Notes under the pieces: generated by a model | The model's input: only the letters and a program-made list of their open reading frames with translations | Databases searched by the model: none | Told to the model about the DNA's origin: nothing | Assembly (NCBI GenBank): GCA_035772785.1 | Contig: JAOCPU010000007.1 | Location: forward strand, 62,001-126,000 | Length of the DNA stretch: 64,000 nucleotides | Direction of reading: 5' to 3' | Origin: Phlebiopsis flavidoalba | Lineage: Eukaryota > Basidiomycota > Agaricomycetes > Polyporales > Phanerochaetaceae | Part shown: positions 13,241-27,986 of the stretch, in pieces | Numbering within the stretch: the stretch's first letter is position 1 | Layout of the letters: every line of letters starts with the position of its first letter | Position numbers and translations under genes: made by a program

Positions 13241-15207
13241 CTACACAGACTCTGTCTCCTCAGCCTTGGCCAAAATCCTCTACATACTGCTTCATGAGCC
13301 CCGACAGCCTTTTGCACGTTCATGTTAAACTTGGCCGAAATGGGCACAACATCCAATGCGCGGCCCGACTCCTGCACCATCTCTGTCTTGACAAACTCCT
13401 CGAGCCGCTGCAACTTCGCCCTAGCCTCCTCCACTGCCTCCTCCGAGCCATCCGCGCCGAGCAAATCCGCCTTGTTCGCGACGACCACTACGAATGCGCG
13501 CCTGGGCGCTCATAGTGCGCCAGGCTTGTACTTCTCAGCTGCCTCCCGGAGAGCACCCGCAGGCTCGTCCCATGGCGCGGGGCCCGCGAGGTCGACGACA
13601 TACACCGAGCGCGAGCGCGGGACGAGCGCTCGATGGCGCGCAGGAACGAGTGCCCCAGCCCGTGACGTTGTCCGCCTGCGTCCTCGATGAGCCCCCAGGT
13701 TGATCCGCAATGTCCGTGAATGCGCGCGACATCTCGAGCGCGCGGAACGCTCGTTCCGTCCTGCCGGCGCGCTGTGCTGTTCCTCGTCGGCGCATCCGCA
13801 AACGCGCCCTGCTCCATGAGCGCCTTGTCGCAGGCATCCTTCCTCGCGCGTGCGGTCTCGTCGGTACACCGCGCCGTCCTCAAAGCCGCCGGTCAAAACG
13901 GAGCCGTCCTCGCGCGTACGTATTCGACCTCCGACGGCGCACGACCCGCGACGACCCGGGGTTGAGCGTCCGGGAACGCGTAGCCCGCTGAACGCGTGAC
14001 GGCGTGTGCGCCGCGCGGGCCGCCCCGTTGAGCGCGCGCAGCAGCAGTGCTCTTGCCCGCGTTCGGGCGCGCCGAGCGAGCCCGACGTCCGCGAGCTAGC
14101 TTCAGCTCAAGCGACAGGCTCACGCGCTCCTCGCCGTCGCGCCGCAGCCGCGGCGTCGCGTACTTGGGTCGAGCGCACGTCCTGCCCCATGGGAAGTGCG
14201 GGTTCCCGTGCCCGCCCGGCCCGCCGCGCGCGCGACAGGTGCCCGTAGTTGTGTGTGCGCGGCAGGCCCCAGCGGCGCATTCACGTCCTGTGCCTCTTCG
14301 GTGCCCTCGGGCTTGTCCAGGTCGAGGTAGATCGGCTGCTCGAAGCGCTTCCGCCTCTGCAGCCGCCACTGTCGCTCCTCGCGGTACACCTGCTTCTCCG
14401 CGTCGTGGAAGTCGTCCCGCTCGAGGTTGTCCTCCGCGTACGAGGGGTAGTGCACCCAGCGGCGCTCACGCACCATCGTGCGCCGCTGCTCGAGGGTCGA
14501 GTCCCTCAAGCTGTGCCTCCTCCCACTCAAACTCGTCTTGCTGCCGGCGCGGGTCATCTCGCGGCAGCTCACGTACGACCGTGCCCAGCGGTACTTTGAT
14601 GGGATCGTTGGCGGTGCGTTTTTGCCGTTCTGCCAGGTGCCCTTGCCGTGCCCGCCGTGCTGAGCGACGACGCGCGTGTCAGCGAGGAGAGCGAGCTTGG
14701 TTGTCGAGCGCCGCGGTCGGCTGGATATAGACGTCGCCACCTGCAACCGCCGTTTCCACCACGAGGGTGGGACCGTGGGGTGATAAACTTTTCGCGGTGG
14801 AAGGCTACACAGCCGTCACTCTCCTCGTCCTGCAGAGTATATGAGGATTTGTGGCAATGAGTGCTCGGATGGACTGACCTGCGCGGACAATGGATTATGA
14901 CATGGTCAAGGAAGCTCTCGTGCTAGGCTAGGGACACATTAGCTCGTAGTGCATACAATAGTAAAGCGGCAGCTTACCCCTTGTCTCCGCTTCCAATCCG
15001 TCCTCCTTTGCCTCCGAATAGCATTCACATCCAACTCTCCATCCTCCTTGCGCGGCAGCTCCGGGGTGGCGGAGGTGATGTCGCCTCTGCAACTTTGTTC
15101 TCAGCTTCTGGCCTACTTATTCTCCAATTTGGTAGCAGCCCGTATGAGGAAGAGTAGCGACATGTCGACCTGCGGGTCAACGTCTTGAGACCATGGGCAG
15201 CAAGCAT
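13241..15207 (-). CDS. MTG2: Obg-family mitochondrial GTPase (MTG2-like)
   Basis: GTPase needed for assembly of the large mitochondrial ribosomal subunit. The start at 15207 gives a basic, Ser-rich mitochondrial presequence (MLAAHGLKTLTRRSTCRYSS). The next exon ends DVNAIRRQRRTDWKRRQG. The Obg glycine-rich fold then begins at about 14840 (DGCVAFHREKF..GGNGG..GGDVYIQPTAAL) and continues with the GTWQNGKN and IKVPLGTVVRELP elements. The G domain has the P-loop PNAGKST (about 14040), the G3 motif within ADIPGLIEDA (about 13700), G4 NKAD (about 13475) and G5 SAK (about 13330). The C-terminus is near 13241-13262 depending on phase. Several one-base shifts split the G domain, although all motifs survive. 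It is divergent from SYF2, with only about 200 bp between starts. Confidence 0.9.
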
Positions 15208-15404
15208 AGGAAAAGTTAAGAGCGGGTTGGGAACGGACATCCATTTTTCGATTCTCTCCGCGTTTTTTTGGTCTGCTCGGGCGCCTTCGTGCTTGCTGCC
15301 GACACATCTGGGCTTCATTGGACTACGACTTGACCTCTATACATTACTGCCCTCTACTCGTGTTCTCGAATCCTTCACTTATCCCCCCTCTTTACGACAA
15401 AGAC
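15208..15404. promoter_or_regulatory. short bidirectional promoter MTG2/SYF2
   Basis: Only 197 bases separate the chosen MTG2 start (minus) and SYF2 start (plus). The genes must share this interval for both promoters and both 5' leaders. No clear TATA box was seen on either side. Confidence 0.45.
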
Positions 15405-16673
15405 ATGAGCAAAGTTATTGAAGCTGCCGAGGAGTTCGTCGAGAAGATGACCGAGACGGTGAGGATGTTGAACAGGAGTGGCTCCGCTGAACCCGAGGCC
15501 GAGCCGCCACCTATGGATGCGCCGGAAAGCGAAGATGGAAGAGCTACGGTAAGAAGATGGTTTGTCTTAATGAAACCACTCCTTTGTTGCGCAGGGCCTC
15601 TGATGTTGCTTGTGTTGTAGAGGTCTAAATTCTGCGCTAGAAAACCGTAGGCAAGTTGTGGAAGAAAGCACCAAAGCCAAAGTAACGGTTCGGGAGGCGG
15701 CGCGTATGGAGCGTCACCGCGTAAACTCGCAGAGGACGCTGCGTACGTGAAGGCAGCGCAGTAGGAACGCGTGTTTTGAAGATGTTGAGGAGACAGAAGA
15801 AACCTTGGTAGAGTATACGATAGAGTTGAGAATGAAGAATTGGAGAAGAATTAAGCAGGCGCGAAAGGCGAGAAGAGCGGACTTTTGAGTTCCACAGTGA
15901 GTGCCTTCATCTGCTCAGCAATGAGTCTCGCAAAGCTGAGCTCCATAAACTAAGCAATGCTAACGATACCCTTTGTCAGATGATGCTGACGCTGCGAGGA
16001 GAAAGGTACAACGAAGGACCTGGACCACATTAAGCACTGATTCTCGTCGCATACAACAAGCAAAAGGAGATTGCTCTAGGTCTAGCACCTGGGACACTGT
16101 CCAAGGCTCGCGGTGGCAGCTCCTCGAGCGCAATAACAGCATTCGAAGCCCCTCCGGTAGCTCATCGGTCGAATTGAGTTATTGTCTTGAGCGTGACGTA
16201 CTCCGTGTGCTAACGTCCAACACGGCAGGCTGTACCATCTACTAGCGTACCGCAAAGACTGGCAAGCCAGCGAGAGTCTGTATCGCGACGCAAATAGCTT
16301 GCTGTATGCCGACAACAAGCCCAGTGAGGACGCGATTTCGACCGGGTTGTAAGCAAAATCAACGCTGAGTATGTACACTGTCATATGAGTCTGCTTCGTG
16401 CGCTTGAGCATTCTATAGTGTGGACAAGAAGAAGAAATTCTCGCGAAAACGCAACAACGAAGACGAAGGAGACATCACATATATCAACGACGACAGCAAA
16501 CCTAGGTCCTTCAAACAAAGAAGGTATCTTACAGTAGGGATCTGTGCACTACTTCGTAGACATAATGGAACAGTCGGCACCATTCTGTAATCCATATTGC
16601 CATCGCTACGTAACGACAAGATATACAACAGCGAATATTCTCGCGAGCTTCGAGCGTGGAAACTGCTCTCTAC
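15405..16673 (+). CDS. SYF2: Pre-mRNA-splicing factor SYF2
   Basis: Component of the NineTeen/Prp19-associated spliceosome complex. The N-terminal exon is acidic (MSKVIEAAEEFVEK..) and less certain. Recognisable SYF2 blocks follow: LNSALENRRQVVEESTKAK (about 15628), REAARMERHR, a KQARKARRADFEFHS block (about 15857-15900), YNKQKEIALGLAPGTLSKA (about 16055), YADNKPSEDAIS (about 16306), and VDKKKKFSRKRNNEDEGDIT (about 16418). The terminal ASFERGTA-type motif lies at about 16641-16670, after a final intron. The coiled, highly charged character and block order match fungal SYF2 of roughly 250-300 residues. Oddities: several one-base shifts, and the stop expected right after the final motif reads TAC instead of TAA. 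The gene may be intact and poorly sequenced, or slightly decayed. Confidence 0.82.
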
Positions 16674-17852
16674 AATTTTTGCCCTTCGTTATGCTCTTGG
16701 GATATTTATAAACTTATATCGACCTTGTTATTCCCAAATTGACATATGGACACTGCTATCAACAACACGGAGAACAAAGTACCTCTGAGCCGCCCTAGAA
16801 GACTTCCGATTATTGAGATACTAGGCAGCAGGGATCGAACATCGTGACGGACACACAAGCCAGGATGGAACGCGGAGACGCAATGAGCGTGTTTAACACA
16901 TCTGATGGATAATGGTCATTTAAGAGACAGTTGGAGCATATGCCGGATGACGCATGACATGGAAGAGAACCGTTTCAGTATTGCATCATGGAGTCGGCAT
17001 CGGGGACGATTTGTACATTGGAATCTTGTTGAGCTTGCGATAATACTTGTGATTTGGTTTGTTTGTAACAATCAATGGAGAGGCAGGCAACGAGGCAACA
17101 CTCGGCGCACTGAGGGAAAAACAAATAAAACTCACCCCTGGAACGTGTTGCGTAGTAGGCCCCGTGCTGTATGGGCTGGCGGCGTCAAATAGGCGAATGA
17201 GGGGTTTTGAAGAACGCGGGGAAGGCATATGCGCCGAAAATGTACGAAAACTTTTATCACTCGGAGTTTGGCCGTAGCTTTCACTATCAAAGCCGCATTT
17301 TGGAATGGTTTAAGACTACGTTTCTGCTTCCTCCAATCGTAGTCGAGCTTCCAGAACATGGGTTATCACCCCCTCTTCCCGTCAAATGTCATTTACGCGC
17401 ACGGTATCGGGATAGTGATGTACTCTGATTATCTATTCATGTAACATCCAGCTGCGAAGCCTGGACAAGTGTCGCCCACATTCGCGGCTGACCCGAACAT
17501 TGACCACCGTGCACGCGGATCGGAGAAGGTGCGCGTTTATACATACGGACCCTCAGGACTATTCTTAACGAGGTGTTGACCTAGAGGCTTGCTTTCTCAA
17601 AGGCTCCACATCCGGGTTGGAGATTACTGTGGGCATGCATTGAGATCAATGTGAGGGCTGTATAAGAAGACAACCTTCTGCCTCATCATTGGGCGGACTC
17701 AAGTCTTCGCCCCCTCAATTTTGGCGTCCTGATTTTGCGGCAGAGGCCCTGCCTGGGGAGTCTTGTAATACCTTTTCACATCTCGCAGTATCCTTTCACC
17801 GTACACCCCACTTCTACAGGGACACCCGATGGAGCGGCAGGCCACCGATCCT

Positions 17853-17869
17853 CCCCCCCCCCCCCCCCC
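17853..17869. repeat. poly-C tract, 17 C
   Basis: An uninterrupted run of 17 cytosines, 153 bases before a second run of 16. Poly-C/poly-G runs this long are unstable in replication and can form G-quadruplexes on the complementary strand; the exact length may also be a sequencing artefact. Confidence 0.85.
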
Positions 17870-18021
17870 GAAGTTCTATAGCTGGGTTCGAAGGAGGAAG
17901 GGATCCGGACGATCGTCCGCTTTACGAGCGCCCAGGACGATTTCGTAGCTAAGACAATCCACCTTCATTAAACGGTAGTCTATCTGGATGGCTGAACTCT
18001 TGGTTAGTCTCGTCAAGGCCT

Positions 18022-18037
18022 CCCCCCCCCCCCCCCC
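18022..18037. repeat. poly-C tract, 16 C
   Basis: Second long cytosine run, about 80 bases upstream of the first recognisable coding remnant of the decayed permease. Confidence 0.85.
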
Positions 18038-18118
18038 TGTGAGGCTGATGGGTAAGTACGATCAACCATACTTTTTTTCTAAGGTGGTAACGTAAGCAAG
18101 CTCATCATGATGTAGTCA

Positions 18119-20240
18119 AGGCATCGAGCATACCATCCCCAGAAACAAACCCAGGGACAAGCGGGCTCCATTTATCAAATTTTCTCTTGTCTGGTTCTTC
18201 GTGCCAACGGCAGATGTTCCAGTAGTACGTACAGCAATTGTATATGATTACAAAGCTAGTCTTACTTTTCGCAGCATAGTTTTGCTTGCTCGTTCAAGTA
18301 GTGGTCCCAGCAGTTTTTCGGTATTCTCTTGGAGGTCACGCACGACGATGATTACGTGCGTGTGATCACGGATGTTCATGTACGTACACCGATTATGTAC
18401 TCTAGTACCACCTTTATTTTGGAACGGCTATGTCTTAGCATGTCAGGCATGCTTACTTTCCAGCATACTTTGTAGGTCTAACACAATGCTGCACCGGCAT
18501 AGGCATGTTGTATTCAAACGCATGTGTGTTTAGGTGACCGTGTTTGGGAACGAGAGTTCAGGGAAACGAGAGCCAGCAATATGAGCTATTGTACAAAGGC
18601 AGATTATTCTGGCGGGTGGTGTATGAAATTGGGCATCGTTCACAATCTATTATCTGACAGATGTGTCCTAGCCCAGAACTAAGTACGAGAAGATCTATCC
18701 TACCGAGCTTATCCTCAACGTTCTCACGAATGCGTTTAAGGCATACAGCATCATCAATCAACTAGCATCATTCGGTGGACAAACGCTGTGGGAGCTGTCT
18801 GTCATTCTCACCTTTATGCAAAGCTGGGTATTGTGATCACGGTGTACTCTCACTTGCAGTACGTCTGCCCCATGGACTCATCGGCTATGCCGACTCACGA
18901 CAGAGACTGTCGACGACAGGTGACATTCTGTGGATACCAAACGTACATGCTGGTACGCTCTTAATTACTCGAGACCTCGCGAAACATTCCTCATAATGAT
19001 TTCAGGTTGAGATGCTGTCGTGGATTCCAAATCTCGCTCGGTTATTATCACGATGCATTGCCGGTTGTAGGGGGCAAGACCGTAGCCAGCGTTCCCGTCG
19101 ACAGATCCTGCACAGTCTCTGCCGCATTCAATCATGACATTCATGTTCCACCGTGGTAGTCTTCATCGTTTCGTGGTGCGCAATAGCTCCCGACTACAGT
19201 GTTTACCACGATCACAAAGCTTCCGAGCAGGCAAGATCCAATGTTAGTTTAGCTCGACTGCCGACCTCTCACAAACCTACCCACAGTATGAAGATTTTCA
19301 TGTATGCCTACCTGGGCTTTTTGACATCAAGCGTAAGTAAACTCCTGGATTTCATATGGCTACATCGCTCACTGAGTCGCAACGTCTAGCTTCTACATGC
19401 ACCTCTTATAGGGAGCGTCCTTTACTGCAGCTGCGTTTGCATGTTCCTGCCTGGGAGGCTGGCCTTGGTAACGGGCAACGCCAAACGTCGGCGGCCTCAT
19501 AGCGGCGGTGCTGTGCCTAGTGCTGGTGGCTTGGGGCAAGTTGCCCTTGTCGTGGGTCATGGCTCTTACGACACCCAGTGCGAGTGATTGCTTTGAGCAT
19601 GTATTCTGTCTGCACTAGCTTCATGACAATATCCAACTGCCCTTTGCGAGGATCCCTCGCTTTATTCATGGCCATAATATATCGACAGCGATGTGCGTTA
19701 TCCATATGCTGAGTGACTTGGATTCTGTTTTGCTAACAATTTATATATAGATTGATACCAGGGGCTTCGCAATCGCATTTGTCAGGGCCTATCATAGTTC
19801 TACGACACTTTCGTCCAGATTCCTCAGTAAGCGTCATTCTCTGCCGGCCCCGTCGTTTTCCCGAACGTGATGTTATCGCGGGACAAGGTTTCATGGATAT
19901 TGGCTCGGGCCCTATGTTGCGATTTGTCACTAGACAGAGCATTTCATCTTTCACGCCGATCCTGGCAAGCATTACGAAGTTGCGGAAGGCCTGGGACAAG
20001 CCCAACCACCCAAATCTCCCCACGAAGCTGGGCTGCCATATTCCCTTCGTGACTTCCATCGGGCCTTATTGTTGTCTGCATGTCGCAAGATGAGGAGTGG
20101 ACGGGTTCCCCATAGCACGCGCAGGGCACTGGTGACATCGCGATGATTGTGTCATTCGCGTATCTGCATCATTGCATAGGCTATTGCGAGGTACGCAGAG
20201 AGGAGATGGGACGCCAAGCATGCTGTGCTGCAAAGCGCTA
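18119..20240 (+). pseudogene. decayed NCS1 purine-cytosine permease paralog
   Basis: A second copy of the gene at 2530-4716, recognisable along its length but broken in many places. Aligned landmarks in order: GIEHTIP..RDKR..VWFF (about 18120-18210); IGGQTL-like GGQTLWELS and AKLGIVIT (about 18770-18850); VEMLSWIPNLA (about 19011); GKTVASVPVDRSCTVSAAF (about 19072); VVFIVSWCAIAPDYSVYHDH (about 19156); MKIFMYAYLGFLTSS (about 19290); GLIAAVLCLVLVAWGKLP (about 19493); MALTTPSAS (about 19560); KAWDKPNHPNLP (about 19987); CMSQ..EWTG (about 20080); and a RYAERRW tail (about 20190). Stops and shifts fall inside membrane segments, for example after GGWPW near 19470. The N-terminal hydrophilic region is not found. 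The mutation density is clearly higher than in the first copy, which favours a pseudogene over sequencing error alone. Confidence 0.75.
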
Positions 20241-20595
20241 GCTTTTCGCGCACAACGTCGCTGAAGATAATTAATACAATGTATTTTGTGTACAATGTGC
20301 TCTGAACGTCGTCCACGCAGCGTGGTAGCTCGGAGCATACCCATCCTATCTGCCATTTGGGCCGTGAGCATTGTGGTAGGTGCTGGCCTCTGGAAGCAGT
20401 GCACGAGACGACTTCGGTGTATATGGTTTCCAACAATAAATACGCCACCTCCAAGTCGCCAAATTGCGGAAGGGACTTGAACCTTATGAGCCAAGCGGTC
20501 GTCCATATCTCTACGTATTTCTGGCCGCGAACAATCTCTCTGCAAAGCAAGGAAGTTCTTCTACTCGTACATTTCCTCATCTCGACTTGCTGATT
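20241..20595. other. intergenic
   Basis: About 350 bases between the permease remnant and the UPF3 stop. I see nothing that can be supported here. Confidence 0.4.
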
Positions 20596-22420
20596 TAGGT
20601 GCCTCGTCCACGACCCTCTCCCCCTCCACGGCCTTCCCGCGGGACCCCCTCCCCTTAGCCCGCGGAGGTATCCGTCATCTCTCGACTGGGCAGCGGGTCC
20701 TCACCATCAGCGCTCGCAGTGGCTGACGGGCGAGAATACCGGCTTTTTTGGCTCTATTCTTGGAGTATTGGGGGCGCACCACCTGCAGCGGGCGCTGCCT
20801 TCGCCTTGGATGCCGACGGTTCAGACGCCGCAGCACCGCCAGGAGCGTAACTTAGTAGGTGTCTGCGCGTACCTCCTTGTCCTTCTCGCGTTCAACTCCG
20901 TCTCGATTTCCGCCGACCGCACCATTCAGAGCAGCTTCGAATTGTCGGGATGCCAGACCTATGACGGGTCGCGTCCGTCGTGCTGTGGGCGCAGGAGTGG
21001 GGGTATCTTTAGTGTCCGGTGCAGAGACAGGCACTGCAGGGGCTGCGTTTGCGGCGGCGGCAGGGGGCGCACCGCCGCCCTTAGAGCCTCTACGCTCCTT
21101 CTGTGCTTTCGGGACTTTCGGTTGATTTGCACCGGATGCCTGCTGCTTTGGCTGAGATGGAGGCCCCTGTTGCTTTGGCTGAGATGTGGATTGCCCCTGC
21201 TGGCTTCGGCTGTGAGGGAGGGGGTGCCTGTTTCGGCTGAGATGCAGGTTGTTGGCTCTGACTCTTCAGGATGGTGGGAGGGGCCTGAGACGAGTTCTTT
21301 CCTGTTGGCTGTGTAGTAGAAGCAGAGGCTTGAGCTTGCGCCTGGGCAGCAGCGGCTTTAAGCGGCCTTCTTTTGCAGCCTTCTTTCCGGGTTTGTCCCT
21401 CTGTTGCCTTTGGCGTGGCTGCTTTCTGAGGCTGAGGCGCATTGGCAGCAGCCTTCTGCTTCGCTTCTTCTTTCTTGGCCGCCTTGGAAGAGGTCGCGAT
21501 CTCCTTGTAGTGTGAGCATGATTTCGCAGGATGGCCTCTCTGTCTTTCTGTGCCGACTTCTTCGGCTTTGAGTGCTTCAAGTAGCGGTGTTGTGGTGGGC
21601 ATAGGAGGTGGTTGGCTGCCGGAAGCTACACGAAGATTGACGTACGTGTAACATACATGTATGAAAGAGCGTACCAAGGGTCTCGAGTAAGTCTGAATCG
21701 GACGGCTTGCCTACCGGCTCTTTCAAGGATTCAAGGAACGAGATGTAATCCTCATCTGAATGGAGTATCATGAATGTTGTTGAGAGCTGCTGCAAGCACA
21801 TCACCCCACCTTTCTCTATGGTCGCTATACGGCTATCAGCCTTCTTCTTCTCTGTGGGTATCTTTGGAAAGGGGGCAAACTCCACGACCGCGATCGATTC
21901 ATTACCTATACACGCACGCGTCCGGGCTCAGTCACTGCTCACGACAAAAGGCAGACAACCCACCAGCCTTGTCACGGAAGACATGACCGTCGTATTCTCG
22001 GCTAAACTCAGCTAGATATACCTCATTCTTGAATGCGATGTACGCTCGCGAGGGTATGTTCTCCTTGCCCAACCTATCGAGACGCGTTCAGAATCGCGTC
22101 GATCGTTATAGCCAAAGCACTCACCGTTTTCTGAATTTGCCCTGCCAGTACTCCTTCCAGATTACTGTCTCGTCTGAAACCCACTTCTGTACACTCTGCC
22201 AGAAGACCTCTTCAGGAAGGTTCGGCGGCAGCCTGCGTACAACGGTCTTAAGCCTCTCGGTATGAGACTTTGACGAAGAACGGTCCTTCTTCTTTGGTTC
22301 TTTCGACTCTTTCGCTTTCCCCTTGCTTGAAGAGGCTTTACTTGTTTTTCGACTGTAGCCATCCTTTGGTATAGGGTATGAAAGTAGATGGCTGTATTCG
22401 CCCAAGAGCTTGGGAAACAA
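20596..22420 (-). CDS. UPF3: Nonsense-mediated decay factor UPF3 (SMG4)
   Basis: RNA-surveillance protein that links the exon-junction complex to UPF2 in nonsense-mediated mRNA decay. A Lys/Ser-rich N-terminus leads to the SMG4/UPF3 RRM-like domain, which opens with ERLKTVVRRLPPNLPEE (about 22260), continues WQSVQKWVSDETVIWKEYWQG, and resumes after an intron with IPSRAYIAFKNEEVYLAEF (about 22000-22050). A later exon carries PLLEALKAE followed by DREAILRNHAHYKEIA, which is typical of fungal UPF3. A long Lys/Ala/Gln/Pro-rich region follows, then RRTRPVIGLASRQFEAALNG (about 20930-20990). The tail ends GRPWRGRGRGRGT just before the stop at 20596, an RG-rich motif likely to bind RNA. The start is uncertain: 22420 keeps the domain frame, while an ATG at 22362 (MATVEK) is one shift away. 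It lies just downstream of MCM4 on the same strand. Confidence 0.85.
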
Positions 22421-22640
22421 GTGAGCGCCCGAAGCGCGTTCTGCGGCGGGGTGACACTGGCGAATTTCTTGGATACCAAGAGCGTAAAGTTCGAGTGAAT
22501 GTACACATGATTATATTTGAATGCAATACAGCTGAATCTAAAATACAAGAGTCGAAAAGACGAAAAGACAAATACTACCGATAGCACGTTTAGGAAGCAA
22601 ACGAACAGAACACATAGCAGCAAAATGCCCGAACAATATT

Positions 22641-26054
<3,414 letters not shown>

Positions 26055-26424
26055 TGCTATCGGCGGGTGTGGCTGGACGCGAGGGAGAGAAAGGCGCGGA
26101 TGCGTGACGGTCACAAATGCTAACGCGTGCATTATTCGCGTTCCGTCACATCAGTCACACTCCGGCGCGCGCCACATTGGGTGGTAGTCGGCGCGACTCT
26201 TGAAAAAGGGTGAGAGCTCAGCTCAATTCAAGATATCGCAAAATACACAGGCTAAATAATACATAGCGTGGGAGGAATTCAAAACTAATGGAAAGCTGGG
26301 GTAGCGACTACTAATCGTGGATAACATGTCAGTCAAGCGTAAAGAGCGTGGGGGGTCGCAGCGGCGTGCTGCAAACTAAAAGTCCGTGGAGTCCACGCAG
26401 GCTACTCAAAGTACCAGGTTTGAT
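26055..26424. other. intergenic, MCM4 promoter
   Basis: 370 bases upstream of MCM4 that also hold the 3' end of the next minus-strand gene. No repeat or RNA gene seen. Confidence 0.4.
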
Positions 26425-27658
26425 CTAAAAGAGGCTGTTCGCAATTGCAATGCCAGAACCCAGCAATAGCATCAGAATGCAGGATGCATCCCCCGTTAGA
26501 ATGGAGCGAGATGCGCCAGAGGTGCTGAAGACTGCGATGCTGGAGAGTTTGCCGGAGACGGATGTAGATGAGGATGAGGACGTAGAGGATGGACGCATGG
26601 AGGTGGTAAAGGAGGCAGCGACAGTAAGAGTGCTTGAGCCTGCACTGGCGGGTGCGGTTGATACACTGGCTCCCGATGAACTCGACGGTGTCGATGAGTC
26701 GGAGATGCTCACAAGAGTTGACGTGGAAGATGCAGACACATCAACAGATTGGGATGAGGGCGCAGTGGAAGACACAGCTGAGATGCTCGAGTTCGCGGAT
26801 GATAAGGAAGCTGTTGGCAATGTTGACGTTGATCGGACAGAGACCGCAGAGGTAAACGTGGTCACGTCAGAGCTGGTAAAGCTGTTGCCAACGGAAATCG
26901 TTGTAGATATCGGATTCGGCGGTGCGCTAACAACCGTCGACGGAACAGCAGGGAGAGAGGTATCGCTTGGCACGGGGGATTGGAGAGAGCCACTCATGCC
27001 CTCCAGACTAAGAGCACCTTCAGCAACTGTGACACAAATACTGAATTCATAACGTACGCAAAGTTGACCGGAGTATTCGTTGTGGTGGCTTGGGAGGGTT
27101 GCCAATGAGGTTTATTGACGTAAAGTTGATATAGCTACCAAGCGGTCAGTTCCGTCCGAAGGCGAAAACAATAACAGGGAAACTCACTAGTTGTGCGAGT
27201 TGGGTCCTGCAGACGGGTCGGGCTACAGTTTCACGGTGTCAAACAATTCATGGCGGCTTGTGGTACAAATGTGAAAACATACTTTGAATTGAAGAGATGG
27301 AGTGGTCGAGACATCGACGGGCTTAATCTGCTGAACTACGTAGTACCTGTACCGTGGTGAATTAGGGTGAGCGTATTAAGAATAATAGTAACATACACCA
27401 TTGCCGTTGTATAAGCCTACATAGCAGGGACCGATAGTAGAAAGAGAGGGTGCCTCTCCATCATCGACCCATTGCACCAAGCAGTCCTGACCGCCATGGC
27501 AGATAGTGGAGCGCAGTGGGGAATTAACCTAGAAACACGGTAAATTCATAAATGCGCCTCGTGAACGGGGATAACCACGTCGGACTTACAAAGAGGGTTG
27601 CGCGCACCAAGGGCAAGATAAACGCAAAGAAAAGGATACGCCAACCTGCGGGCGACAT
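26425..27658 (-). CDS. KNH/Kre9-like Ser/Thr-rich GPI-anchored wall protein
   Basis: Secreted cell-surface protein. The first exon gives a signal peptide (MSPAGWRILFFAFILPLVRA). The second continues the Kre9/Knh1 N-terminal-like fold common in Agaricomycetes: NSPLRSTICHGGQDCLVQWV, DDGEAPSLSTIGPCYVGLYN (about 27410-27530) and QQIKPVDVSTTPSLQFK (about 27290). The last exon encodes a long Ser/Thr/Val-rich stretch, which would be O-mannosylated, and ends in a hydrophobic tail (ILMLLLGSGIAIANSLF), the usual GPI-attachment signal. Role inferred from the family: cell-wall glucan assembly or wall structure. A paralog is at 35556-36458. Divergent from MON1 across about 330 bp. Confidence 0.78.
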
Positions 27659-27986
27659 GGCTCGATTGGAAAGAAGCTGGGAGTCTATGGGAGGGTATAA
27701 CGACGTCAAGTGCAGGATATAAGCTTTGCGAGGGGTATCTGATCAAATGCTCGTGGGTGGTCGTGAAGGGGGCGTGAAAACAATGTGTTAATCTGCGGGG
27801 TAGCGGACAACGAGGTTCGAGACAACCCGACAGCCGAATATATATTGGCTATTTTAGTATTTCTGTACCGCTACACCAGCGGCGCGTCCGCGCTTTGCCT
27901 CCTTCTTCCTCTCCGCCACCATCCCCAGCATACTTCATGCGCTGTCGAGCTTCATCTGGAACTGAGAAACAATTGCATTTCATGCA
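27659..27986. promoter_or_regulatory. bidirectional promoter, KNH-like/MON1
   Basis: 328 bases between two divergent starts. It contains a TATATAT stretch at about 27838-27845, better placed for MON1 than for the wall-protein gene. Confidence 0.4.

Larger units (their letters stand above)
16674..18118. other. intergenic with poly-C tracts
   Basis: About 1.4 kb without a recognised gene between SYF2 and the decayed permease copy. Short unsupported frames only. Two long C homopolymers near its right end are listed separately. Confidence 0.4.

Noticed and set aside
2530..20240. Metabolic gene cluster built around the two permease copies
   Set aside because: The genes between them (a regulator, MTG2, SYF2) are unrelated in function, and no purine or pyrimidine catabolic enzyme is present.
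26450..27052. Acidic 200-codon plus-strand frame
   Set aside because: Exact antisense of the Ser/Thr/Val-rich region of the GPI-anchored wall protein, which has a signal peptide, a KNH-like domain and a GPI tail on the other strand.
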